Below, piece after piece: positions 1-23,830 of a DNA stretch of 64,000 nucleotides; the first letter of the stretch is position 1; every line of letters begins with the position of its first letter. Under the pieces are notes generated by a model. That model worked only from the letters and a program-made list of their open reading frames with translations, was not told the origin of the DNA and did no database searches. The stretch spans positions 11,394,735 to 11,458,734 of the forward strand of contig NC_037593.1 in the NCBI RefSeq assembly GCF_003073045.1, read 5' to 3'. This DNA is from Pomacea canaliculata. Lineage: Eukaryota; Mollusca; Gastropoda; Architaenioglossa; Ampullariidae. Both the position numbers and the translations under genes were made by a program.

Positions 1-1740
1 GCATTTCCGGAGCAGCAGCTGGCGGGATGAGGTTGCCGAGAGGAGCGGGAGGTGGACCCGGAGGAGCAGCAAGGTGAGGAGGATGATGCCATCGGCAGGG
101 ACGCGCAGCACTGCGCCATCTCGGACGCACTCCTGGAGCAACAAGGGAGATCATCCTGTCTCGCGGCATCAGACAGGAGTGACGTCATGGCTGAGGAAGG
201 GGAGCAACACCTTGGCGACTGCTGCTGGAAGGCGTACACGGCACAGCAGTTGTCTCGCAGGGAGCCTGTTCTCCCGCAACAGCTGGGACTCTCGTCTGTA
301 AACGAAGATGACTGATACGACGACATTGATGAGGACGAAGAGGAAGAGGACGAGGACGAGCAACACCTGGTGACGGTCCTCACAGAACCGTCGGGTTGCG
401 ATTGAGAAGACGTGGAACAGCATGGCGTCTGGGACTGAGTCTGGGCCGAAGAACAGCAGGTGGACATCATGGCACTGGAGAAGGCGCGTGATTGAGTGCA
501 GCAGGGCAGCAGCATCACCATCTGAGGAGACATCGACGTGCAGCAGATGTCCCTCATTGCCGGCGAGGAGGAAGTACAGCATGGCATAGTCCAGGCCGCA
601 GGCGTTATCGCTGGTGGAGGCGGGGTAGTCGTCGTGGTTGTTGTTGTTGTTGTTGTTGGTGTGGGAGCAGCGACGAGTCTGGCTGAACAGCAGGGGGAGG
701 AGTAGAGCACGGCCGCGCAGCACTGCAGCAGCGACGACTGCGTGGTGACCGAGCAGCAGGATGTGTCTTGCACGGGATACAAGGTGGTGTCGCAACATGC
801 CGCACGTGCCGCCTGCGAAGAGGACGTGGCGCAGCAGGCAGGACGGGGTCCTGACGACGTGGACGTGCAGCAGTCGCTGAAGGAAGCGGGCTGTGTCCTT
901 CTCGAGCAGCACCTGACATCGGTGACAGACGACATGGCGGTGGACCTGCAGCACGCGTCTCTGGCCGACGCCGATGACATGCAGCAATCAGGAGACTCCG
1001 CGCGTGCTGCTGGCTGCACCCACCGCTGTGGAGGCTGACCGTCAACTCGGCAGCATCGTACCTGTGCCGAGGAGGAGAACCGGCGACAGCAGGAGGATCT
1101 GACGGAGATATCTACCGAGCAACACTCATCGCCGGGAAACGAACTCTCCGCTGAAGCCATCGAGGCGCTTGCTTCCATCGCAGGTCTTCTGGTCCTGCTG
1201 GACATGCAGCACTGCGGTCGGGCGGAAGCCGACGAGCAGCAGGATACCTTGGATGTCGACGTACAGCAGGACGGAGCCACCTCAGCTGCCCCCACTTGTC
1301 TGCCCACCCTGTCATCCTCGCAGCAGATGGCCCGGATGCTGGCGACTTGCGAAAAGCAGCATGAGGGAGGGTTTAGCTCCGCACAGCACGACATGGTCGG
1401 CCTGCGCACCGGCACCGCGTCGCCCGCCTCAAGCGCCATCTGCTGGCTTGAGACCGAAGTGCTGCAACATCTCGCTAAAGCCTCGCGGAAGGAGGAGCTT
1501 GCTGCACCGGAAATTCTCTCAGTCGGAAGTGACGCACAACAAGCCGGCCGCGATCTCGACAGGCAGCACCTGCTGTACGCGTCGTCCTGCATGGCGTACG
1601 ACTGGGTCGGGAGGAAGTAGGACCCGACGCTGCGACGATGGGCTGTGTGACCCTCTTGTGACGCAGGTGTCGCAGTCGTCTCGCCCAGTGACGTCATCCT
1701 GGGTGCGGAGCACTGCATGGAGGAGGAGGAGGTGAGTGCT
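1..1740 (+). repeat. GC-rich degenerate repeat block with Q-[QH] dyads every ~13 codons
   Basis: The block is much more GC-rich than the flanking DNA. CAR-CAN hexamers (CAGCAG, CAGCAC, CAACAC, CAGCAT, CAACAA) recur roughly every 36-42 bases, for example near 750, 793, 832, 868, 906, 949 and 981. Nearly all lie in the frame of base 1, so they read Gln-Gln or Gln-His, and the variation is mostly in the third base. This frame is open at 52-312, 706-1035 and 1039-1617 but is cut by about seven in-frame stops between 313 and 1038, mostly TGA. That fits an old protein-coding repeat that has decayed, or an exon-like minisatellite. The opposite strand is open at 169-987. I recognise no protein family on either strand. 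A short (GTT)n run lies near 637-657. Confidence 0.55.
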
Positions 1741-2690
1741 AGGGAGGTACGACAGCATCGAGTGCACGTGCGCTGGGCGGTACGTTTGTCACAAGGGACT
1801 GAGGCTCGTCCCCTCTCCTCCAGCCTGCAAAAGCACATGAGGCCTCCCAACAAAATGTCCTTTCCTCGCCGTCTTTAAACCTACCTTTCATCACCTGTAC
1901 TTTAAACAAACCTGCCATTAAGATAAATACCCGGCTGTGCTTGTCTTATCATCCGTGACAGGTGAGTGAACACTTTATACCACGACAAAGCTCCTTCTGT
2001 ACTTGTTGCAATTTATTTGTTCAGAAACTTTTGTATCTCACGTATTTAGAATATAAACTTAATGATATTTATAGTGCGATATGATATATTGAGTATAACA
2101 TGCTATTGTAATATAACATGGTATAGCGGGTACATAATGTGGTATAATGAGTGAACAGGTAGAAGCTGTCTCACGCTCGTCTTTGACTGGCTGTAGAGTA
2201 TAGTGTCCCCGTGATATTTTAAAGGTGTACACACACTTCGCATCCTAGTTACGACAGCAGACAGCTACAGGGAGACTGGGTTACCTGGGCTGGATGGCTG
2301 TCTGCACGCACACGTCCTCGACGATCTGGACACAGACTGGCTCCTCGACTGTGACGTAGTGTGGGACGTCACACATGGCGGCTGTGCTCTGTCTCCTGCG
2401 TCACAATTTCACACCGCTACACAGCTATGTCACTGTCGTCGGAAACATGACGTGGCATACAATAATTATACCGGCATTACTGCTATGTCACATTGTGTTA
2501 CACCTGTTACTGCTTTGATATGAACGCTCCGTGAACACGTCACAGAGATTTCTGCATGTCACAACAGATTCATGAAAGCTTACAAAACTGCACTTCTTTT
2601 TTCTGTGACTAGTTGGCTTGCTGCTTTGGGAGAGTTTTTAATTTATTGTTTTTTTTGTTTGTTTGTTGTTTTTTTTTTTGTTTTTTTTTT
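1741..2690. other. Non-coding interval, no gene seen
   Basis: AT-rich sequence after the GC-rich block. There is no recognisable coding exon. It contains low-complexity TATA/ATAT stretches around 2040-2140 and a T-rich tract at 2645-2692. Confidence 0.5.
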
Positions 2691-3163
2691 TTAGAAATTG
2701 TGTTTCTTTGAAAATTTGTTTTGTTTATTAGGTTCTGGCTGTTCGTATGGTTGGTTTCCTGTTTCTTGTCGGGTTTTAAGGTTGTTATATTTTTTTGTTG
2801 TTTTCTGTAGATTTGTTGACAAGCACAGTTTATATTTGCACCTGGACAACCTGTGATGCAGTTGACTGTACCTGATGGTCCACCGACAGCAGTAGCACAT
2901 CGACGAGGACGAGCAGGACTTTTCTAGACCCGCCATCTGCACCGCGTGGGCGATGTCCTCATCGTCTGGCGCAGGCGTCGTCTGCACACCTCCACCAGAG
3001 ATGGACTGCACCTCCAACAGTCGGTGGTCGTAGTGCTCTCCCGCTGTGTCGTGCTTGTCGCTAGCAACAAACTGAGGCTGGGTGCCGCTGGACTCCGGCA
3101 TCCTGTACATCGGCGCCACCCTGTGCTGGACAGTTCTCTGCTCGTGCTGAGCTGTGGAGTCGG
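2691..3163 (-). CDS. Candidate terminal coding exon of an unrecognised gene
   Basis: On the minus strand an acceptor (CCAG) at about 3164-3167 is followed by an open frame to a stop at 2691. The part at 2870-3163 is GC-rich against an AT-rich background and reads as plausible protein. It is hydrophilic, with an acidic 'DDED' patch, and ends in a Ser/Cys-rich stretch with a 'CYCC' cluster before an AT-rich, Lys/Asn-rich tail. No family is recognised. The acceptor would take an incoming phase-1 intron, the same phase used by the EF-hand gene upstream on this strand. It could be that gene's missing last exon, but one chance in three favours a match by accident. It could also be an unrelated gene or a spurious ORF. 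Confidence 0.3.
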
Positions 3164-6100
3164 CTGGTCACAAATAAAATGAAGGAAGTCATGTCGAGAA
3201 CTACTCATTGTCATTTTAAAAAAATCAAGTATAAAAATATCTTAATTTGAATGTGTAACCGGGCTTGACGGATTGAAGTCATGCAGTGTCTTTTCAAGCG
3301 CGTGAAAGTAAAAACAGAATTCAAAGGTAGACAAATTCAGATTTGAACAATGATGACTGAGTCGCGATTAAGGCCCTTGGTTCACTACATTTGCTTGCTT
3401 TTGATGTGATGAAAGGAAGATAAAGGAATATAAAGACAACTCGACCACAAGTACGAAATTGCTGTGGTATAAACGAAAACAAGTTTCTAACTGAGTTAAT
3501 TTGAAACACAGATTCAAGCTTCTTCTCTCCCACAAACATGTCTGTCTCAAACCGCAACAGTGATTATCAAAGGTTAACAATTGAAATAAACCCTGACCTA
3601 AATCTTAAAAAGATTAATTATATTACACGTGGAACAAAAATCAAGAATAGCATCTAGAGAGCAGGACGAGTCACTAAAGTAGTTTATCATCTTCTCTAAA
3701 TATTCAGGAACATTCCTATTGTACAGCCGTCTGCATGGCCGCCTGTACTGTCTGAGACAAGTTCACATGTGCGGTGAGAATGTCGACAATTATTTTATAC
3801 TTCTGTTATATAAAGCACCACGACCTGCGGTCTAGTGTATTGAGATGGGATCACTGTAAAGCAGAACAGGCACAAGTGGAAGAAAAAAAATTACAACTGC
3901 AGGAGAGTGGTTGGGGAGGGGCAGGACTTTGTAGAGACAACAACAGGCTTCTGATCAACAAACTGATAACAAACAATGTCAGCGCACGGCTTACATCCAC
4001 TACAAGAGTTTGACATTAAACACATAAATAGAAGTCTGGTGGGCTTACAGTTGTTACAGCTACAAGCATTTATTTATCCAGGCTGAAATGCAGATAAACA
4101 AACAACTCGTGGAGAGAACACATGAATGTAGATGGCCATACTGCTTGCTCTCAGTCTGCAACATTTAAACTGTTGTCATACACTTATCTTTGTTTATCTC
4201 TTTGAGTGGCAATACGAATGGTTACATATTTGTAATACTGAAAGAGACTATCAGTGAATGATTGGTATTTGATGAAATTATTTTAGGAATTTTAATCCGG
4301 CGTTGATGTTCTAATGTTGCTGTAGGCAGACACAATTTCTTGAAAAAGTTTAATAAAGATGTTCTATTTTTTTATGATGATACGTGCCCCAATTTTCGAT
4401 TTTATTTTCTCAGTTCTAAGATGTTGTGAACGGCTCTAACTGAAAAAAAAACTGCTGCATTCCGCTAAAAGCCCAAAGCAAACTTGGACAGCATCGTAAT
4501 TTGAGAAAGTGTGGATGAGAGAGGAGGGTTAGGGTAGGGGATGCATGAGAGTGGTGTGGGGGCACCTTTTATCTCCCGTTTTGCTATACATCATTTGCCT
4601 GCCCTGCCCCGATGCCCGGTCTATTGGCAGCCAGACGACGGGACGTCACCCAGGCAGATCACATCATTATCTCCCCAAGTCTTGAAAAAAGTCGTCCCCT
4701 CCCCCTGCCTCCTCCCACTTTCGTGCCGAGAAAGTATTTCCTTGCCAACTGCTACTGGGTTCACTCGCTCTTTCTTTTACTTTCACTGACAATTCACCCT
4801 TTGAACTTTACGACGGTGTCAAACGTTGCTCTGCATGGTAAACAGTTATCACAATTTACTCCGAGTAGTAGATCAATGGATTTTTCTTTTTTTCTGAATG
4901 ATGTTTAAAGAGGAAAAAATAAGCACAAAAAATCATACTTCAGAGAAAATGCACTAATTAAACATAGCCTGCACCATTTCCTTTCGTTAAAATAGAGGAA
5001 ACTCATGTCGTATCCCCATGTTTGCGTGAAACATATCTGCGTAAATTTGAGATGAGGGGTGGCTATTGCATCCCTTCTCCTTCCACATACCACATCCCCC
5101 ACCACCGATGCTGTTTGTGCTTCCTGCGATAAAACAAACCCAGACTTTAGAGAGTTACGCCCCTCACCAGGATTTTGTTCTGTGAACTGTGAGGACTGGG
5201 TCATCGTGGTCCAAGGAACTACATTTCCTTGTGCACGAGGGAGCGGAAGCTCGGGGCGCCACTGAAGGGTATGCATCACACTTGCACTTAACTTGAGTGC
5301 ATCACACAGAAGTTCGCCACAACGAGTGTAAGACAAACAGGGTGCAGACACGACTGGAAACTATCAACGATGGTGAAGGTTTTTTTCTCACGACATAACA
5401 ATTCTGCATCGGTCATTGTTTTCAATGGTACTACATGTACTGGGAAATGTTTTGATGGATTCGTGTGTATGTGAGCTAGGAAACAAGCCTGGAGGTGGTC
5501 ACTGCATGCTTGTATAATCTTGCTGAGATCATGGGTTTATTATGTTTACCATTATTAGTATAATTGTAAAAAAAAAATTGGTTGTGAGAACAAATGCAGT
5601 CGGAACAGCTAAAAAAACCTTTTGGTTCAAATCTTGTGTTCGGAGAATGAATGTGGCACCTGTTTGCAATGCTGACCGTCAGGTGTTTTCTACGGGTATT
5701 TCGGATTCCTCCACCCGCCCACCCATTGCCCTGTAACCCTGTTCCCTCATCTCGTGAAACTACGTCTAGTTGGAAGCACTTTCTTGCAAATTAAATCAAC
5801 CAGCCACCAACGGTCATTGGTCAAGTTAGCAGACGTTTACGAAGTCCTGCGAACGAATCTAACGAACAAGTAAACACAGACAGGAACCGTTAATGAGAAT
5901 AAATGACGGAGAGCTCCTATAGCTTTCAGAAACTCTTTCAGAACGAGAAGCACACGATTGTTAAAGTAAATTAAATCATTGGTACTTACTAACGTTTCAG
6001 AAAATCTCTCTAATAGAAGTAGCTGACGGGTACTCATTAACTGTAAGAAAGTCGAAATAGGTAGTGATTGATGGTCTGAGAATCTGAGAAAGAAAGCAAA

Positions 6101-9100
6101 CAAACAAACAAACAAACAAAAAGTCTCTCAAAGTCATAAGTAACTTGACATGGACTCGCTACCAAATCTTTAAAGCTTGAGTAAGTGAAGGCAACTGTCT
6201 ATGAGCCGTCAGCCTCGCAGAATGAAATAGAAAGGACGGGTACCCACCGACTGTCAGCACCACCGCGAGTAGCAGGCAGCAGATCATGGTTCCCCCCAGA
6301 CTGGCACCGCTCTGTCATCGGCTCTCAGCTGAAGCAGCCTGGAGTCAAGATGTCAGCAACTGGCAGAGAGCGAAGTGTGTGTGTAGGTCTGTCTGTCTGT
6401 CTGCAGGCTGTCAACGTGTGACGTCACCAGGCACACCTCGTCGAGGAATGCATGTTCTTCCGCTCGGTGTGACCTTCCCCTTTCCGGTCTTTTTTATTCC
6501 TCCTCTTCTTCTTCAATAACTTTTCCTCAGTATGATTTATTTTGCGCCTTCTCGAAGGGAGGCTTTGAATAGTCCAAGGGCTTTCTTGTTACAAATGGAG
6601 AAAAGCCCGGATGTCCAATCATTCGAAATTCAAGGAATTCTCAAGTACAGTTTGTGCGTACATAAGCTGTTGTCCTGCTCTTTACCACTGATCTCGCGTG
6701 TGCAGTTTGTTGTTCTTTTTCTTTTTTTCGGTTACTTGTTCCTCTTATTCTTGATCTCCTTGATCTTGATCTTGATAACGTACTTGTTTTGTTTTGGGTT
6801 TTTTTTATTTATTTTTTTTTTTGTTCTTGCCTTTTACTTATTCTCTTTGTTTTTTTATGTTCTCATTCTCATTTTTTCTTATTCTTTTCAGTTTACTTCT
6901 TTTTGTTCTTATTACTTGTTATATTATTTTTTTATTATGTTTTTTAATTCATGGTCTTGTTTTTGTTATTTATTTATTATTTATTTTTTATTTTGTTTCT
7001 TGTTCTCTTAGTTTTTGTTCGTGTTATTCTTATTCGTTATGTTACATTTTTGTTCTTATTCTTCTTGTTTGTGTTACCTATCACTCTTTTTTTGTTTTTT
7101 GGGGTTTTTTGTTTGTTTGTTTGTTTGTTTGTTTAATTCTCCTTAATTTTGTTCTTTTCCTTTGTTTTTATTGTTTCTTGGTATAACCCTTTGTTCTCAT
7201 CTTTCTTGTACGTCTTCTTTTTCTTCCTTATTCTTTACTAGGTACGATAAGCATTTCACAAATATTGAAAATTCTTTTTGTTCTTTCTTGTCTCCAAGTC
7301 ATAAGGTTTTTAGCTACATCTTTAAGACGAATGTAGAAATATCAGAATAACAACGCAAATCACAGGGAAAAGTCAGCAAACTACAAAGTCCAGTCTTTAG
7401 ACACTAATAACACTAATGTTGTGTATTGTTTTGCATGGCATCAATAGACAGTTCTCGTGTGTGGAATCAAATAGTGTTTGTATTTTTTTACAACCAGGCA
7501 GGTGGAGATACCAGCGAGACACAATGAACCAAAGCAGACAAGCAGACTTTCTGACAGGTATACAAGCAAATACACACAGATTGATCGCAAATAAGAAGAA
7601 AAACACAGTGGTAAATATTTAAACGCTTTTAATATTGTCGTTGAAAGAGGTAATCAAAATTGCAACATTTGAAAAATGACTCGCTAGCATGCATAATGTA
7701 GCAGTGATATAGGATGGAAAGTGTGTACTTGCTGGTACAGAAAACTAAGGCTGATAATTTGTATTTTCTAGCAGCCCCAAAGGAAAAGTTGTTTAAACTT
7801 AACGTATCCCAACAGATCACACACCAGAGTGGTATCCACTTTTGTACAATTGTACAAGCTCATATATGCACTCAAATATACACATGCACGCAAGGGCAAA
7901 ACACTCTTTCCAAGAATTTTATACCATTTTAAAACAATTGCAGAAAAATGGCGAAAAAATATTATGACAAGATCCAAATATAAGAAAAGATAAGAAAATG
8001 AGTGCCACCACCTAAACGTTGACAAAATAGTGGAATAAGTTCTTGTGAAAGTGTTCGTTAGGGCGTGGGTATAGGGGAAGAGGAAGCGAGCAGTCAAATC
8101 ATTTCAAAGCATTCTATCACTTCATTCACCCAAACCCTTGGCAACTACATGCAGAAGTTTGTTGTCTAAAGGCAAACCAAAACTGGTTAGAATCTCACAA
8201 AGAGTATGATCAGTTTGAATCTCGTCTATTTTCGTGTCTGTTCTTGTCAAAAAAGTTGAATGTTGTACAGGATGTGGTGTTTAATAAGAATACACGGAAC
8301 TCTTTTATCTCTTTTGTCCTCCGGTGACGTCTGCTCGATCCCAGTGTCAGCTGATGCCATATGGTCGGACATCGCTAACAGCCATCTTGATTGTTATGAC
8401 TAATATATATAATTAATCAAACTAACGACACACCACCGATCACTTGAGTTTAAATCCTAACAATAACCGACACTTCCTGTCCCTCGATGACGTCACACAG
8501 CACGTCACAGCCTTATCACCGCCGTCACAGCTGATGGCGTTGAAACGTGTACCTTGTTATGCTGTTGTTAACTAGTACTTTATTTCTCTTTATTTTCTGT
8601 TAGTTAATTCCCATTTTAGCACACTTGCAAAACACACACACACACACAGAGCTAAGGAATTAAGCAAATAAATATTTCTTATCTTCAATTATTTTAAGTT
8701 GTTGTAAGAGAATTAAAGTCTTGGCTCGTTGTTTTACAGAAGACATCATGTGAGGTCATTGAATTATTCATTTGTATTCCTTTATTCTTCCCATTTGTAT
8801 CAACGAATGCTATTTTTGGTATCCATGTGCTAATTTGTTTATTTTTTAGATTTTTCTCTACGGCTGACATTGAGGAATGTGTTTGTCAACACCTAAAAAA
8901 ACTCATTCGTTTCCTCATTGTACCCCTTTGGTCATGATGCCACAGGACGGAAGCCTGTTTTCCAAATGACACAACGTCGAATTAACTCCAGCAAAAATAA
9001 TACAGAAATGTTCACATTCTTGTATCGCAGACCTCCGCATTCCTTCTGAAATTTGACAGTTCAACCCAATTTTCTTTCTTTTTTTTTAAGAAGCAGTGCG

Positions 9101-11175
9101 GGATGTGAGAGTAAGCGAGTGTCCCGCGCATGCGTGAGCTACTCAAAGGGCAATCATTCATCCAGAGAATGCTTCATGAGGCAACATCCGGGAACCGTGC
9201 GCATCACGTAGATCGCTGCAGGCGGAGGAGAAGAGGGAGGGGAGACAAGTATGTGGCACGCCCAGCTTTGTCTGCCACCCACTTACACGTGTTGTTTCTA
9301 CGCACGTGCTCACATTGTTGTTTCCAACCTCTCCTTCCTCCATCTCATTTCTCTACATACGCGTGTGCATCGGCATAGACTTACCTCCCCTCAGTCCCCG
9401 CGCCCCACCCCGTGTACCCACCTTGTCCCCGCCACTCTACCCGCCACAAATCGATGTGTTTCTCTGGCGCCTGGCACTCAGCCCTCGCCAAGGCTCCAAA
9501 GCACTTAATGGTGGCACAATGCACAATAAGAGTTGTCTCGAGTTTCCTATTCATCCATCATGGCTGCTGGCTGGGAGCCTACGTGCGCATGCGCCAGAGT
9601 TCATGCACACGTGCGCTTGTAATTCTTGTGCTTCTTGTCAACAATGCTGATAAACTGACGAAAGAAATACCACCCCTTGACAACTCCCACCCCTCTCTCA
9701 CACACACACAATCCAACATGGTCTTGCTGCAAGGTTTCGTTTGGGATTCATGGGAATGAATAGAAAAAATTGTGAAGAAGTTTGCCATTTCGTTCGTGTA
9801 CTGCAAACAGGCACAGAAGGTAGAACTTCGGTTAAAGAGATGAATAAAAGGAATAACATAATAATTCATGTTCATACACACATGCTTGAGAGAGAGAGAG
9901 AGAGAGAGAGAGAGCTGATCTCCGAAATAGTTTGTGCTGATTCAAAATAGAAAAACTGATGATATTGCGATATCATCTGCATCAACAATCATGCTCATCG
10001 TTGCGTCGACGACGAAAAAAAAATCTGACATCGTTGATGGAGAAAAAAGGTGATCTTAACGACGTAAATATGTATACAAGATGGCGGGACGGTGTGTTAA
10101 TCAGTGTCGGTGCCCAAACTGGGGTAAAGACTGAATGTCCACCACAAGTGGTAGTGGTGGTGGTGGTGGGGTGTGGGAGAGAGGACAGAAGGTGTTAGTG
10201 TCCAGTGGACAGAACAGGTGTGCTCAAGGGAGAGAATGTAGGTCGTGGTATGAAATGTCGCTGTCCAAGCCGAGGCGCCGGTGATGACGGTGGTGGGTGT
10301 CGGGAACGTCGACCTCAACCTCTGATCAATAGCTCGTGCAAAAATTTACACTGGCTGGCTGAGAAAGAATTACAGAAATGAGGTGAAGAAAGGTAGACAA
10401 GAGAGAGAGAGACGGGCTGGGGAAGAAAGATGGAGACAGGAAATTTTCTACATACCAAAGACAAACACTAGAGAGAAAAGATGTACAAAGCAGAGAGACT
10501 AAAAACAAACACTAGATAGATGGTGCACAAAGCAGAAAAAGACAAAATAGAGTGAGTGGGGGAAGTGAAGAAAAAAAAATAGAAAAGGAAAGGGATGAGA
10601 TACAGAGAAATGCCCGAGTCAGGAAAGAGAAAGAAAGGGAATGGAGGAAGAAGGAATGAGAATTAGTAGCAGAGTTGTTGTGTTTTTTTTTCTTTCTTTC
10701 TTCTGCTGGAAGCGGTCGGCGTTGTGCATGTTCCCCACCGCCATGCACCATTAGACTCCAGCACCTCAAGCACTGCGCTGGTCGCACGCGCCGAGCTAAT
10801 TTCCCATCAAGAATTTGGAAAACTCTGGCAAAAAAAAAATAAATAAATAAAATAAAGAAAGTCATCGACTTGTGTGCTCTAGAGTACAACATACTTTTTT
10901 CCAAAGGAAATGGGTTAAGTGAACAAATTAATAATAAAGTTATTTAGTCCACACTATGTAAAGCGTGCTCTCTAAATGTCTGGTCTTTTGTAACCTGAAT
11001 TTAATTCTATTTTCCATTTTTCTCCCTCTTTATGGAAGGTTAAAAGTCAAGTGCTCTGGAAGTACTGTTCTGCTGTTCTCGTGAATAAAAGAGTGCTGCA
11101 TGAAGGAGAGATAATGGATTTGAGTATCGATGGATGATTTATGGATGAATGGCCAGAACTATGGATGATGCATAC
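3164..11175. other. Long non-coding interval (intergenic, or last intron of the EF-hand gene)
   Basis: No coding exon could be supported. Contents are (AAAC)n at 6099-6119, a strongly T-rich, pyrimidine-biased tract at about 6700-7220, (TGTT)n near 7110-7133, (AC)n near 8633-8648, (GA)n at 9889-9914 and G/T-rich sequence near 10146-10170. The ORFs here are low-complexity or shadow frames. Confidence 0.5.
9889..9914. repeat. (GA)n microsatellite
   Basis: An uninterrupted GA dinucleotide run of about 13 units. Confidence 0.9.
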
Positions 11176-23590
<12,415 letters not shown>

Positions 23591-23830
23591 CTTTCCCCGC
23601 TCGAGCGCGGTGCCACCAACTCCTGGAAGTGTCTACAAGCAGGGGAGGTTACTCTTTGGAGGACCGGCCGCAACACTAGCCGCCCAGCTGTCCTCGCTGT
23701 TGTTGCTGGTACTAGTGCTGCTGCTGCTGCTGCCGTTGCTGCTGCTGTTGTCGTAGATCGATCAGCTGGCGACGTGGTGCGCTGCGGACAGCGTCAGTCG
23801 GAGACACATTAGTCGGCGGATGCTTGCTGT
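23591..23830 (-). promoter_or_regulatory. GC-rich 5' leader/promoter region of the calmodulin-like gene
   Basis: Immediately upstream of the EF-hand gene's ATG the sequence becomes GC-rich with several CpGs. It carries an imperfect CAG/CTG repeat at about 23703-23752, read as CAG on the gene's strand. This is inferred to be the 5' UTR and core promoter; no start site can be fixed. Confidence 0.4.

Noticed and set aside
2375..2518. 47-codon hydrophobic small ORF with a fair start context (ACACATGG).
   Set aside because: A single short ORF in AT-rich sequence with no family match and no supporting signals; expected by chance.
4905..5351. 148-codon minus-strand ORF.
   Set aside because: No family motif; composition matches the surrounding non-coding DNA.
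6532..7186. ORFs rich in Phe/Leu that resemble membrane proteins.
   Set aside because: Products of the T-rich low-complexity tract.
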